64,000 nt of DNA from Polyangiaceae bacterium (GCA_022842465.1 JALHPN010000010.1:1-64000), one strand, 5' to 3'; shown: positions 25,032 to 35,281, counted from the stretch's first letter. The notes: generated from the letters alone by a model not told the origin. Numbers and translations are program-made.

Positions 25032-27270
25032 ATGACGAAAGTACCCGCGCTGTCGCTCGCCCTCTTTGCTGCTGCCGCCGCGACACTCGCCGCAGGGGCA
25101 TCCCCCGCGTCGCCGCGCGAGCTCGGCGCGAAGGTGAGGGAGACGCGGTTCGTTCCCACGCGTATCCACCAGGCCATCCGCCTGGCACTCGATCCGCGTG
25201 GCGCCGATCTCATCGGCCCGCCAGAAACGATGCGGCAGGCAAGGCTCCCCGTCGTCCTCCGTTTCGCCGCGAGCGTAGGCCCGGAACGGCTCGCAGCGCT
25301 CGAAAGCGGCGGGGGTCGTCTTCTCCTCGTCATCGCCGACGCTCTCCGGCGCGTACCTCGCGAACGTCGACGCGCGAGGGCTCGACGCCCTCGAAGCCGC
25401 GGAGGACGTGGAGCGTGTCTCACCCGACTGGTCCGCTCGGCGGACGGCACCGCCCGCGACGCTCGAGAACGTTCTCCCGATCATCGGCGCGCTCGATGCT
25501 GCTGCCGCGGTCCGGGCCCAGGTTGGGGAAGAGCTCGACGGTAGGGGGATCGTCCTCGGTCACTACGACTACGACGTCTTCGTCTTCCACCCCGCCTTCT
25601 TTCATGCCGACGGCGGAGCCTATGCGTTCACCGACGTGGATGGGGACGGCGCGCTGTCCCTCGACGTCGATGGTGTCGACATGGACGGCGACGGGGTCAT
25701 CACCCCCGGAGAAGTCGTGCGCCGCATCGACGAGGGCACTCTGGACGCGACCGGTAGGCCGGAGCGGTCCGCGGGGGGAAAGCTGAACCCGTCACGGGAC
25801 TACGTCTACCTCGACACGAACGGCAACGGGGTGCGCGACTACGGCAAGGCGTTCGACGAGAGCACACCAGCGTACGGCGAGCCGGTCTTCGTGATGGACG
25901 ACGTCGACAGGGACGGGACCATGATCCCGACCGAGAAGCTCCTCCGCCTCGGAACGAGCAAGGTCCGCGCAGTGGGCGGCCCCGAGAAGGAGTGGCGTCG
26001 CGGGGACCGCGCCCAAGGGCTGTGCCAGTACCCGTCACGCGCCGTCGAGGAAGATACGCCTGCACGTGCCTCGTCCGCGAATCATGGCGCCGCTTCGGTC
26101 GGCATCATGGTCGGGGGTCAGGCCGGGCATGCGCGTCGCGGCATCGCGTGGGGCGCGGAGGCCGTGCTCGCTCAGACGGGAGGTTGGGTCCGGTCCCTGC
26201 AATGGCTCATCGACCAGGGAGCCACCGTCCACGTCGCTGCCTGGCGACGTCGTGGCGTACGCGATCGAGTACCTCTCCCCTCGCGGCACCTACGAGCTGG
26301 ATTTCCTGGTCCAGACCCGAGGACGTTCGAAGCCCTTGCCGGCGAACTGGGAGCTCGAGCTGGAGGCCGATCCCGGCCCGCCCATCGCTGCCCACGGCTA
26401 CATCCGCGACGACACGGGCATATGGACGGGGTCCATCGGCTTCACGAACGCATCCCCGGAGACCGCTGTCTCGGGCACGGCCACGGCAGACTCGGCGATC
26501 AAGGTCGGCGCGTTCGCCTCCGGCGATTCGGCGACGTCGCCGACCCCCGGAGGCGCGATCCACGGATACTCCTCGCGAGGGCCGCTGCTCCTCGGCGGAG
26601 ACGGCGTAGACGTCATCGCTCCCACGTCATCCGTGGCGCCGGCGATGCCCTTCGACGAGAAGACGCAAGCCCTCCCGGACGCGAGCGCCGACGACCTGGT
26701 CGCCCGCCTTCGCGCCGGTGCGAGGAAGGACGATGTCGTCGTCCGCGCGGGCCCGACGGTCGCAGGTCAGGGCAAGCTCGACGTCGGGAGGAGCCTCGGA
26801 GTCCCGCCACTCACGGGTGAAGCACCGATGGTTCGGCTCGTGGTCGAGAACGATGCGACCAGGGAGGTCACCGTACGCGTCGACGTCACCGACGACGAGC
26901 CGCTCGACGTGCTGCGGGCGCGATGGGACCTCGACTACGACGGAGAGCCCGATACCGGGTGGGAGCCCTCGCTCCGCGCACCTTCGTCGGCGCCGCGCTC
27001 GGCGCACACCTTGTCCGCGTCGATGTTCTCGACCGCCAGGGCCACGTCAAGGGAACGACCGCCCGCCTCGTCGTAGGTTCGGAAGCTCGAACGAATCACG
27101 CATCGAACAACACCGAATCCGAGGCTTGTGCGGTTACCTCCGTCGGCTCCGGACGCCGAGCCGGCGACGCGGCGTGGCTCCTGCTCGGCGCGATCGCGCT
27201 CGTCTCCAAACTCCGCGTCACGGCCCGCCGCGTCGCCCCCGGCGCCATCCGCAAGTCGAGCGGAGAGTAG
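25032..27270 (+). pseudogene. Decayed subtilisin-like (S8) secreted protease
   Basis: ATG 25032 opens a signal peptide (MTKVPALSLALFAAAAATLA), but the homologous product then changes frame at least three times (near 25330, 26230 and 26965). The pieces read in order: a prodomain, LSGAYLANVDARGLDAL, a Ca-binding region with DVDGDGALSLDVDG and DTNGNGVRD, an S8 His region NHGAASVGIMVGG, GDVVAYAIEYLSPRGTYELD, IKVGAFASGDSATSPTPGG, and a C-terminal LGAIALVSKLRV hydrophobic tail with basic residues like an envelope-sorting signal. The expected GTSMAAP-type Ser motif is missing between PAMPFDEKTQ and DDLVARLRAG. It cannot be an active protease as read. Confidence 0.8.
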
Positions 27271-27586
27271 GTCTCTCTCTCCAGGCACTCGGAGGCTCGG
27301 CGCGCGCGACGAGACGACGCCGAGTGTCTCGTCGGAGCGCGCCGCGATCCGGAACGAGCCTGCGTCGACGACGGCGGCGAGGTGATCCGTCGTCCTCGCC
27401 CAGCGCGGCGACGTCGGCGGAGGGAGCGGCGTCGTCCCGAGCGCGGACCGCTCCACCCGGAGGCGCTGGTCGCCGACGCGAGCGGCGTCCCGGGCGACGA
27501 AGAGCCCGATCCCCGCGTGCGCGCCCGTCTCGAGCGGCGAGAGGTAGCCGGCGAGCTCGGTGGTCTCTCCGCCGCGCGCGCAGACG
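27271..27586 (-). other. Intergenic with a possible coding remnant
   Basis: The minus-strand frame from ~27620 down to ~27290 reads ADVCARGGETTELAGYLSPL, ETGAHAGIGLFVARDAARVG, RTTDHLAAVVDAGSFRIA, SDETLGVVSSRAPSLRVPG, which is protein-like. It has no start codon, no family match and is overlapped by the pcnB 3' end upstream and the decayed protease downstream. It may be the end of a lost gene. Nothing else is recognised in these 316 bp. Confidence 0.35.
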
Positions 27587-28915
27587 TCAGCGCCGGGCGC
27601 CGCGGTCGCGACGGGGGAAGCTGCTCGACCGCCGAGCCTCGCGCGTGGGCACGGGCGGGAGCGCGTCGCGCCGGAGCGCTTCGATCGCCGCCGTGCTCTG
27701 GCCGCGTGACGCGAGGACGATCGAAGCCACCTCGAGCGCGAGGAGGTACACGTCCGTGCGCGCGAAGCGGCCGATCTTCCCGACGAGGATGCGCGGGACC
27801 ATGAACATGATCCGGCGGATGCCGTCGGCCACGCGGCGCGGCATCGCGATCCGCTCGATCACGGGATCGAGAAAATCGTTCACCGCGTTCATGATGTCGC
27901 GCGCGCCGTCGATCGCCTCCTCGAGCGGCTCGTAGAGGAGCGCGGTCATGAGGACGACGTCGTCGAGCGCGCCGCTCTCGCGCGTCTTCTGGTCGATGAC
28001 GGACATCTTGCGGTAGAAGCGCTCCCCGCCGCCACCCGTCGCCTCCTCGTCGTCGAGGAAGGCCGAGAGCTCGGGGATGAGGACGCCGAGGGCGCCGAGC
28101 TCCCACATGAGGAACATCGAGCGGTGCGAGGCGCCCGCCCGCATGAGCCGGAGAATCTCCTCGAAGAGCCGCGGGCGCGCGGCGCGTGCGAGCTCGCCGC
28201 GGTTTCCGACCATCGCGTCGTAGACGGCGGGGTCGATGCCGAGGTCGAGCCGCGCGGCGAACTTGATCGCGCGGAGGATGCGGACGGGATCCTCGCGGAA
28301 GCGCACGGTGGGATCGCCGATCGTCCGGATCCTCCGGGCCTTCACGTCGTCGAGGCCGCCGCACCAGTCGAGCACCTGACGGCGATCGAGGTCGTAGAAG
28401 AGCGCGTTGATCGTGAAGTCGCGGCGGAGGGCGTCCTCGTGTGCTTCACCGAAGACGTTGTCGCTCCGGATGAGGAGATCTTCGTCCTCCTCGACGAGCT
28501 CGCCCCCGCCGGGGTTCTTCCGGAACGTGGCGACCTCGACGACCTTGCCGCCGCCGAAGAGCACGTGCGCGAGCCGGAAGCGTCGGCCGATGATGCGGCA
28601 GTTGCGGAAGAGGCTCTTGACGTCGTCCGGTCGGGCGTTCGTCGCGACGTCGAAGTCCTTCGGTCGGCCGACGAGGAGGAGATCGCGGACGCAGCCGCCG
28701 ACGAGGTACGCCTGGAAGCCACCGCGCTCGAGGCGACGGACGACCTTCGCGGCGTCGGAGTCGATGCTGTCCTCGTCGAGCTCGACGTCGTGTCGGACGA
28801 GCCCGGTGCCCGCGTGCCGCTCGAGGACGGAAGGCTCCTCTTCGCCCTCCGGTTCGATGGTGAACGACGGAAGCTCGGGAGGCGGCGGAAGGTCGGGGTT
28901 CGATCTGCGGCGCAT
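27587..28915 (-). CDS. pcnB: Poly(A) polymerase (class II CCA-adding/PcnB family)
   Basis: The 442-residue protein starts MRRRSNPDLPPPPELPSF, an extended N-terminus. The catalytic head has YLVGGCVRDLLL (GGxVRD) and GRPKDFDVAT (DxD), then RRDFTINALFYD and the RNA-binding flexible arm GDPTVRFREDPVRILRAI. These are the class II nucleotidyltransferase motifs; the ~440-residue length and the arm favour poly(A) polymerase over a CCA enzyme, as do the bacterial PcnB-type DFTINAL and EDPVRILR. It adds A-tails to RNA and promotes decay. The head and neck look intact. The frame continues upstream without function. Confidence 0.87.
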   Translation of the reverse strand: MRRRSNPDLPPPPELPSFTIEPEGEEEPSVLERHAGTGLVRHDVELDEDSIDSDAAKVVRRLERGGFQAYLVGGCVRDLLLVGRPKDFDVATNARPDDVKSLFRNCRIIGRRFRLAHVLFGGGKVVEVATFRKNPGGGELVEEDEDLLIRSDNVFGEAHEDALRRDFTINALFYDLDRRQVLDWCGGLDDVKARRIRTIGDPTVRFREDPVRILRAIKFAARLDLGIDPAVYDAMVGNRGELARAARPRLFEEILRLMRAGASHRSMFLMWELGALGVLIPELSAFLDDEEATGGGGERFYRKMSVIDQKTRESGALDDVVLMTALLYEPLEEAIDGARDIMNAVNDFLDPVIERIAMPRRVADGIRRIMFMVPRILVGKIGRFARTDVYLLALEVASIVLASRGQSTAAIEALRRDALPPVPTREARRSSSFPRRDRGARR

Positions 28916-28977
28916 AAGCGGCCGTAAGTGCTCGGCAAAAACGGGTGCGAGAACGCCTCGCACAACAACCGACTCTA

Positions 28978-29590
28978 TCAGCCCGCCCGATCTCCCGCAA
29001 CGCCCGTGGACCCGTCCTTCCGGAAGAGGAACTGCTGCCACGGAAAGAGCCACGCGAGGGCCTGCGCGGCCGCCGCGAGGAGGGGCTGCGCCGGAGCGCG
29101 GCCGAGCACCGGGTGGCGCTCCACACGCCAGGCGGCGAGCGGGCACGGCGTGGCGCCTCGGAACATGGCCCGCACCTGCCATGGCGGGCTCGACCAGGGA
29201 TAGCCGGGGCGTCGGCGCACGTCGCCGAGCCACCGTCGCGAATGGTGCTCGCGGAGCCGGAAGGGCGTCGGCGTGGCGAGGAACACGTGGCCGCCGGGAC
29301 GGACCACGCGCAGCAGCTCGCGCGCCCGCCGGGACGTGGCAGAACCGCGCTCGCGCCGCGGCGAGGCCGTGGCCCTCGGCGCGGACGCGCGCGGCCTCGA
29401 GCGTGACGGCGCTCGCGTCGACCCCCGTGATCGTCGCCTCTGGCCACGCCAGCGCGAGAGCGACGGCGGAAGACGCGTCCTCCGCGTCATGGTCGTATGA
29501 GCCGAGGCCGTCCGAGTCGTGGATGTCCCGCGTGCTCGCGCCCTGCCGTACGAGCGCGGCGAACCGGGTTCGGTGAGGCTCGCGCATCAC
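28978..29590 (-). pseudogene. Class I SAM methyltransferase remnant with an internal deletion
   Basis: Two frames together show pieces of one methyltransferase. The upstream piece reads SAVALALAWPEATITGVDAS, AVTLEAARVRAEGHGLA, the second strand and AdoMet-binding edge. The downstream piece, in another frame, reads RARELLRVVRPGGHVFLATP, LREHHSRRWLGD and GYPWSSPPWQVRAM, the region after motif III. The middle of the Rossmann domain is missing, as is the first glycine loop (VLDLGCGxG), and the frames disagree. It is a broken gene. It lies just upstream of pcnB on the same strand. Confidence 0.65.
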
Positions 29591-29922
29591 GATCCCCAAG
29601 CGTATCCGACCGCTCCGTTCCTTCGTAAGGGCGATCTGCAGCGCAGACAACGTGTTCGACCGTCGAGTTTCGCGGCGTATCGGCCGGACGGCCGGCGCCG
29701 CGACGCCTCTCACTCTTGCGATGGTGAAAGGCGGTTTCCTTTCGTTCCTGAACGTCCGCGTCGGTCGGGTGATGCTCTTTCCGACGGTTAGCAGATGGCA
29801 CGAAACACGCATTCCACCCGAGCGGCACCGCGTCGACGGCTTCTCCCCCCCGAGCCGCCCGCGGTGCCGTTTTCTTTTGTCCGCGCCGACAGCCCACCGG
29901 TCAGGCGTAGACTTCCGAGGAG
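29591..29922. other. Intergenic upstream of the Ser/Thr kinase, no gene seen
   Basis: This 332-bp stretch is somewhat less GC-rich than its surroundings (for example gaaaggcggtttcctttcg near 29724) and contains no protein-like frame. It presumably includes the promoter of the kinase gene at 29923 and possibly a divergent element for the decayed methyltransferase. Confidence 0.5.
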
Positions 29923-31095
29923 ATGGCGCTCGAGCCGGCCAAGCTCTCCGACTTCGCCATCGCGGGTGCGCTCGGAGCCGGCACCACGGCCAAGGTCTAC
30001 GACGCCGTCCAGACCGCGACGGGACGCGCTGTCGCGATCAAGATGCTCGAGCCCTCCCAGGAGGCGCTCGAGACGCGTGAGCGCTTCGCGCGCGAGGCGC
30101 TCTTGCTGGCGGGCGTCGAGAGCCGGCACATCGGCAAGATCCTGGGGTTCGGCTTCGAGCGCGGCGGCCCCTTCCTCGTCCTCGAGCGTCTGCGCGGGGA
30201 GACGCTCGACGCGAAGCTCCGGCGTGACGGGCCCGTCCCGGCCGCCTCGGCGTTCCGCTGGATCGAGCAGCTCATCGTCGGCGTCCGCGACTGCCACGAC
30301 GCCAACATCATCCATCGCGACATCAAGCCGTCGAACATCTTCCTCCACCAGGAGGGCGGCGAAGAGATCGTCAAGGTGATCGACTTCGGCGTCGCGCGGC
30401 TGAAGGAAGTGACGGGCGACCCGGGCCTCACGTCGACGCAGGCGCTGATCGGCAGCATGGGCTACATGGCGCCCGAGCAGTTCCGCGACGCGAAGTCGGT
30501 GGACTTCACGGCCGACATCTACGCGATCGGTGTCGTCGTCTTCCGCGCGCTCACCGGGCGCCTGCCCTTCGTGAGCCGCTCGCTCGACGCCGTCATCCGA
30601 ATGAAGCTCGAACGGTCCGTGCCGAGCGTGTCGTCGATGCCCGACATGCCCCAGAACGCGCTCCTCGACGCCTTCGTCCAGAGGGCGATGGAGCGCGCGC
30701 CGGAGGACCGGTTCCAGAGCGCGCGCGAGATGCTCGACGCATGGGGCAGCGTCATGACCAGCCTCGACGAGGACGCCGCGACGGACGTCATCCACGTCGA
30801 TGGCCTCGACGACGATGACCGAACCCTCCAGCGCGTGCTCTCGCCGCCGGAGGGAGCCGCCGCGGCGATCGCGCACCCGCCGAGCGTGCCGCTCTCGGAG
30901 AGCACGATGCTCGAGCAGGCACCCGCGACGCTGCCGGGCGCCTTCGTCGCCCCGGACGAGATCGTCGTCGACGACGACGCGTCGGAGAACGCCGATTCGC
31001 TCTGGGACATGCCGACCAAGCGAAACGACCCGGACCTGCGGAAGCTCGTCGAGCGGGAGCTCGAGCTCCAGCGGCGCGGGAAGCCGCGCGGCTGA
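29923..31095 (+). CDS. Hanks-type Ser/Thr protein kinase, cytosolic
   Basis: The 390-residue protein has an N-terminal kinase domain (about 10-280) with the Gly-rich loop GALGAGTTAKVYDA, AVAIKML (ATP Lys), NIIHRDIKPSN (catalytic loop), VKVIDFGVARL (DFG) and GYMAPEQF (APE). All catalytic residues are present. The last ~110 residues are acidic and Pro/Ala-rich with no TM segment, unlike many receptor kinases. Its partners are not evident; the double-FHA protein at 4690 is a conceptual candidate effector only. ATG 29923 is the first possible start after an in-frame stop; a GAGGAG run abuts it closely. Confidence 0.92.
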   Translation: MALEPAKLSDFAIAGALGAGTTAKVYDAVQTATGRAVAIKMLEPSQEALETRERFAREALLLAGVESRHIGKILGFGFERGGPFLVLERLRGETLDAKLRRDGPVPAASAFRWIEQLIVGVRDCHDANIIHRDIKPSNIFLHQEGGEEIVKVIDFGVARLKEVTGDPGLTSTQALIGSMGYMAPEQFRDAKSVDFTADIYAIGVVVFRALTGRLPFVSRSLDAVIRMKLERSVPSVSSMPDMPQNALLDAFVQRAMERAPEDRFQSAREMLDAWGSVMTSLDEDAATDVIHVDGLDDDDRTLQRVLSPPEGAAAAIAHPPSVPLSESTMLEQAPATLPGAFVAPDEIVVDDDASENADSLWDMPTKRNDPDLRKLVERELELQRRGKPRG

Positions 31096-31174
31096 CGCAC
31101 CCCCGAAACGGGCGCGGAAAGCTAGGACCAAACCGGTCTCTGTCAACTTCCGTGCCGATGCTGCACGTCGCCCG

Positions 31175-31202
31175 TTGACGTCGGGTTCCGTGTGATTAGC
31201 TT
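31175..31202 (+). promoter_or_regulatory. Possible sigma-70-type promoter of dnaK
   Basis: TTGACG at 31175-31180 matches a -35 box, and TAGCTT at 31197-31202 follows after 16 bp as a weak -10. It lies ~100 bp upstream of the dnaK ATG in a locally less GC-rich stretch. No CIRCE repeat (TTAGCACTC-N9-GAGTGCTAA) is seen. Confidence 0.35.
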
Positions 31203-31304
31203 GCGCCCGAAACCAGTGAACGAAGGCCCTGACGGGAGCTCGTGACCCCGAGCTCCCGCGGCCTTGCACGGCAGACGAAGGCAGATTCGGGAGGCAACAC
31301 GGCC

Positions 31305-33221
31305 ATGGGCAAGATCATCGGTATCGACCTCGGGACCACGAACAGCGTCGTGGCGATCATGGAGGGGCGCGAGCCCAAGGTGATCGTCAACGAGGAGGGC
31401 TCCCGCATCACGCCGAGCGTGGTCGCGTGGGACGACAAGGGCGAGATCCTCGTCGGCCAGATCGCGAAGCGCCAGTCGGTCACCAACCCGGAGAACACGA
31501 TCTACAGCGCCAAGCGCTTCATCGGCCGTCGCTTCGAGGAAGTGAACGAGGAGACGCGCCGCGTCCCGTACAAGACGGTCAAGTCGTCCAATGGGGACAC
31601 GTCGTTCGACATCCGTGGCAAGCACGTCTCGCCGCCGGAGGTCGCGGCGAAGGTCCTCCAGAAGCTCAAGAAGGCGGCGGAGGACTACCTCGGGGAGAAG
31701 ATCACCGAGGCCGTCATCACGGTCCCCGCGTACTTCAACGACGCCCAGCGCCAGGCCACGAAGGACGCCGGCAAGATCGCCGGGCTCGAGGTGAAGCGCA
31801 TCGTGAACGAGCCGACGGCGGCGGCGCTCGCGTATGGCCTCGACAAGAAGAAGGACGAGATCATCGCCGTCTACGACTTCGGCGGCGGCACCTTCGACAT
31901 CTCGATCCTCGAGGTCGGCGACAACGTCGTGCAGGTCATCTCGACCAACGGCGACACGCACCTCGGCGGCGACGACGTCGACAACCTGATCATCGACTGG
32001 ATGATCGCCGAGTTCAAGAAGTCCTCCGGCATCGATCTGTCGAAGGACAAGATGGCCCTCCAGCGCCTCAAGGAGGCCGGCGAGAAGGCGAAGATCGAGC
32101 TCTCCTCCGTGCAGGAGACGTCCATCAACCTGCCCTTCATCACCGTCGGCCCCGGCGGCCCGGTCCACCTCGATCTCCGCCTCTCGCGCGCGAAGCTCGA
32201 GCAGATGATGACGCCGCTCATCGACCGCTCGATGGAGCCGGTGAAGAAGGCGCTCCAGGACGCGAAGAAGTCCCCGAAGGACATCGCCGAGATCATCCTC
32301 GTCGGCGGCTCGACGCGCATCCCGCTCGTCAAGGAGACGGTCAAGAAGTTCTTCGGCAAGGATCCGCACCAGGGCGTGAACCCCGACGAGGTCGTCGCGA
32401 TCGGCGCGGCGGTCCAGGCGGGCGTCCTCGCCGGCGACGTGAAGGACATGGTCCTCCTCGACGTCACGCCGCTCTCGCTCGGCGTCGAGACGCTCGGCGG
32501 CGTCATGACGACGATGATCGCGCGCAACACGACGATCCCGACCCAGAAGAAGGAGGTCTTCTCGACGGCGACGGACAACCAGCCGAGCGTCGAGGTCGTC
32601 GTCCTCCAGGGCGAGCGCACCGAGGCCCGCTACAACAAGCGCATCGGCAACTTCCACCTCGACGGCATCATGCCCGCTCCGCGCGGCATGCCGAAGATCG
32701 AGGTCGCGTTCGACATCGACGCGAACGGCATCCTCTCCGTCCACGCGAAGGACGTCGCGACGGGCAAGGAGCACAAGATCCGGATCGAGGCGAGCTCCGG
32801 CCTGTCGCAGGCGGAGATCGACAAGGCGGTGAAGGAAGCCGCCGAGCACGAGCAGGAGGACAAGGAGCGGCGCGAGCAGATCGAGCGCCGCAACAAGCTC
32901 GATAGCCTCTGCTACTCGCTCGAGAAGATGATTGGCGAGAACAAGGAGAAGCTCCAGGCGGCGGACGTCACCGCTCTCGAGAGCCTCATCAAGGAAGGAC
33001 GCGCCGCCGTCGAGCAGCAGAACGACGCCCAGGCGAAGGACATCCTCGAGAAGCTCGAGAAGGAAGCGCAGCGCATCGGCGCGGCGATGTACCAGAACGC
33101 GGGCGCTGCCGCGGGCGGGGCCCCGGGAGGAGCGGAAGGCTCCGCGCCGACCGGCGACGCAGGGGCCCCGAAGAAGGGCGGCAAGGACGTCATCGACGCG
33201 GAGTTCGAAGAGACGCCCTGA
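31305..33221 (+). CDS. dnaK: Hsp70 chaperone DnaK
   Basis: The 638-residue protein starts [19 protein letters not shown], the universal DnaK opening, and carries [12 protein letters not shown]-type ([17 protein letters not shown]) and [14 protein letters not shown] ATPase motifs, then the substrate-binding domain ([16 protein letters not shown]), and a lid ending in a Gly/Ala-rich tail with the terminal [10 protein letters not shown]. This is full length and standard. It binds exposed hydrophobic peptides in an ATP-driven cycle with DnaJ and GrpE, neither of which is adjacent. ATG 31305 has the ribosome binding site GGGAGG at 31289-31294. It is followed by a clear terminator, so it is probably transcribed alone. 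Confidence 0.98.
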   Translation: MGKIIGIDLGTTNSVVAIMEGREPKVIVNEEGSRITPSVVAWDDKGEILVGQIAKRQSVTNPENTIYSAKRFIGRRFEEVNEETRRVPYKTVKSSNGDTSFDIRGKHVSPPEVAAKVLQKLKKAAEDYLGEKITEAVITVPAYFNDAQRQATKDAGKIAGLEVKRIVNEPTAAALAYGLDKKKDEIIAVYDFGGGTFDISILEVGDNVVQVISTNGDTHLGGDDVDNLIIDWMIAEFKKSSGIDLSKDKMALQRLKEAGEKAKIELSSVQETSINLPFITVGPGGPVHLDLRLSRAKLEQMMTPLIDRSMEPVKKALQDAKKSPKDIAEIILVGGSTRIPLVKETVKKFFGKDPHQGVNPDEVVAIGAAVQAGVLAGDVKDMVLLDVTPLSLGVETLGGVMTTMIARNTTIPTQKKEVFSTATDNQPSVEVVVLQGERTEARYNKRIGNFHLDGIMPAPRGMPKIEVAFDIDANGILSVHAKDVATGKEHKIRIEASSGLSQAEIDKAVKEAAEHEQEDKERREQIERRNKLDSLCYSLEKMIGENKEKLQAADVTALESLIKEGRAAVEQQNDAQAKDILEKLEKEAQRIGAAMYQNAGAAAGGAPGGAEGSAPTGDAGAPKKGGKDVIDAEFEETP

Positions 33222-33254
33222 CGCGGTGACCGCGAGCGCGAACGGCACGCCGAC

Positions 33255-33290
33255 GGAGCTCGAGCCCAGCGCTCGGGCTCCGTTTCTTTT
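33255..33290 (+). terminator. Rho-independent terminator after dnaK
   Basis: An 11-bp stem, GGAGCTCGAGC (33255-33265) with GCTCGGGCTCC (33271-33281), contains one G-U pair and a 5-base loop CCAGC. It is followed by GTTTCTTTT. It lies 34 bp after the dnaK stop. Confidence 0.88.
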
Positions 33291-33580
33291 CGTAACGCTC
33301 GAGGCTGTGCACAAGGGAGCCTCACCCTGTGGCGGGTCGCACCGCTGGAAAGGCGCGAGAACGGGCGCGTTCCGCCCACCTCTCTCGCTCCTCGCATCGC
33401 GCTGCCACAGGATCACGACGGCGCCACCGCGGTCTCTCATCGCGGGCGGGTCGATGCGTAGGACGGTGCGCATTTCGCATCCGGCTTCCTCACTCGCGAG
33501 TTTGGGGGTGCGGCAAGTGCCCGCCTACGCCGGGGGAACGGTTCGGCTACGGTGGCAGCCGCCTTGGGAGCAAGAGGACG

Positions 33581-35278
33581 ATGAGGGTCGCCGCGACGAT
33601 GCTGTTCGATCGGCTCGCGAGGGCGGGGCGTGAGCCTGCCCGCCACTCCGTGCCGCTCGACATCCTCGTGGTCGACGACGACGACGCCACGCGGTTGAGC
33701 CTCGCGTGCGCGCTGACGGACGCAGGGCACCGGGTGACGGAGGCCATCGACGGCGAGCAGGCGCTCGCGCTGACGTCGGAGCGGACCTACGACGTGGCGC
33801 TCGTCGACGTGCGGCTGCCGAAGATCGACGGTCTGACGCTCGCGCGCCGGCTCCGGGGCGACGCGCCGACGACCGCGGTCATCCTCATGACGGCGTTCGC
33901 CACCGTCCCGGATGCGGTCGCGGCGCTCCGCGACGGCGCCTACGACTACGTCACGAAGCCGTTCGACCCGGAGGAGCTCACGCTGCGCGTGATCGGCCAC
34001 ATCGCCGAGCACCGCGCGCTGAAGCACGAGCTCGAGGAAGCGCGGCGGCTCATGGCGAGCCGCGACGCGGGCTCGCCGATCATCGGCAGCGCGCCTGCGA
34101 TGGTGCAGCTCGTCGAGCGCATCAACACGGTGGCGCAGAGCGACGCGCTGGTGCTGATCCGCGGCGAGCCCGGCGTCGGCAAGGAGCTCGTCGCGCACAC
34201 GCTCCACGCGCGGAGCCGGCGGAAGGCCGGCCCGTTCGTCTCCGTGAGCTGCTCGGCGCTCCCGCCCGCGCTCCTCGAGACCGAGATGTTCGGCCGCGAC
34301 GCCTCGAAGGGCTCGAGCCGCTTCGGCGCCGCCGACGGCGGGACGCTCCTCCTCGACGAGATCGCCGAGCTCCCGCTCTCGGCGCAGGCGCGCCTCCTCT
34401 CGGTGCTCGAGGACGGCTGCATCACGCCGATCGGCTCCCAGGAGCGCGTCCCCGTGAACGTCCGGCTCGTGGTCGCGACCCGCTACGACCCGAAGGAGCT
34501 CGTGCTCCGTGGCCTCTTGCGCGAGGACCTCTACTTCCGCATCAACGTCGTCGATCTCCTCGTGCCGCCGTTGCGTGAGAGGAAGGCCGATCTCCCGCTC
34601 CTCCTCGCCCACTTCCAGCGTCGCTTCTACCCCGGTCGGGTGCCGCCGAGCATCTCCTCACGCGCGTGGTCCGCGCTCACGGCCTACGACTGGCCCGGGA
34701 ACGTGCGCGAGTTCGCGAACGCGATCGAGCGAGCGATGGTGCTCGCGCGCGGGAGCGAGATCGACGTCGAGCATCTGCCGCCCGACGTCGTCGCCTGCGC
34801 CTCGCTGCCGCCGGGCGTGCGCACCTCGTCACCGCCGCCCGCACCCGCTCCGTCGCCGAAGCCGCTCCGCAAGGCCACGGCCGAGCCGGAGGGACACGAC
34901 ACGCTCGGCGAGAGGGACGCAGACGAAGATCGAGTGACTTTGCCTCGCCTCGCCGCGGCGATGAAGCAGTACGAGAAGAACCTGCTCCTTCGCGCGCTCC
35001 GGACGGCGCGAGGCGCGCGCCACCACGCTGCGGAGCTGCTCGGCATCTCCCGCCGGGTCCTCGTCCGGAAGTGCGATCTGCACGGGATCACCGACTCGGA
35101 TCTGGGCTCGGGGCCGCCGCAGGCGCCCGAGGCGAGCGGCGTCGCGTTCCGCGATCTCGAGGCGACCGACGAGGTCCCGAGCGTGCCCGGCTCGCTCTCG
35201 CGGCCCCACCGCGAGAGCGGGTCTGCATCGGGCGCCGGCGAGGACGCGCGCGTCCTTCGGTCGAAGAGCGCGACCTGA
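33581..35278 (+). CDS. NtrC-type response regulator lacking the GAFTGA loop
   Basis: The 565-residue protein has a receiver (about 27-150; acidic DDDD at 32-35, D76, K127), an AAA+ domain with Walker A RGEPGVGKE (194-202) and Walker B TLLLDEI (255-261), and WPGNVREFANAIERA. A Fis-type helix-turn-helix follows near 490 (ARGARHHAAELLGISRRVLV). Between MFGRD and the GGTLLLDE strand the usual ~21 residues containing GAFTGA are only 14 (ASKGSSRFGA). The sigma-54 contact loop is gone, so it is unlikely to activate sigma-54 promoters and may work through another mode. A ~75-residue C-terminal extension is disordered. The histidine kinase gene ends 3 bp away, in the opposite direction. Confidence 0.9.
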   Translation: MRVAATMLFDRLARAGREPARHSVPLDILVVDDDDATRLSLACALTDAGHRVTEAIDGEQALALTSERTYDVALVDVRLPKIDGLTLARRLRGDAPTTAVILMTAFATVPDAVAALRDGAYDYVTKPFDPEELTLRVIGHIAEHRALKHELEEARRLMASRDAGSPIIGSAPAMVQLVERINTVAQSDALVLIRGEPGVGKELVAHTLHARSRRKAGPFVSVSCSALPPALLETEMFGRDASKGSSRFGAADGGTLLLDEIAELPLSAQARLLSVLEDGCITPIGSQERVPVNVRLVVATRYDPKELVLRGLLREDLYFRINVVDLLVPPLRERKADLPLLLAHFQRRFYPGRVPPSISSRAWSALTAYDWPGNVREFANAIERAMVLARGSEIDVEHLPPDVVACASLPPGVRTSSPPPAPAPSPKPLRKATAEPEGHDTLGERDADEDRVTLPRLAAAMKQYEKNLLLRALRTARGARHHAAELLGISRRVLVRKCDLHGITDSDLGSGPPQAPEASGVAFRDLEATDEVPSVPGSLSRPHRESGSASGAGEDARVLRSKSAT

Positions 35279-35281
35279 GCG

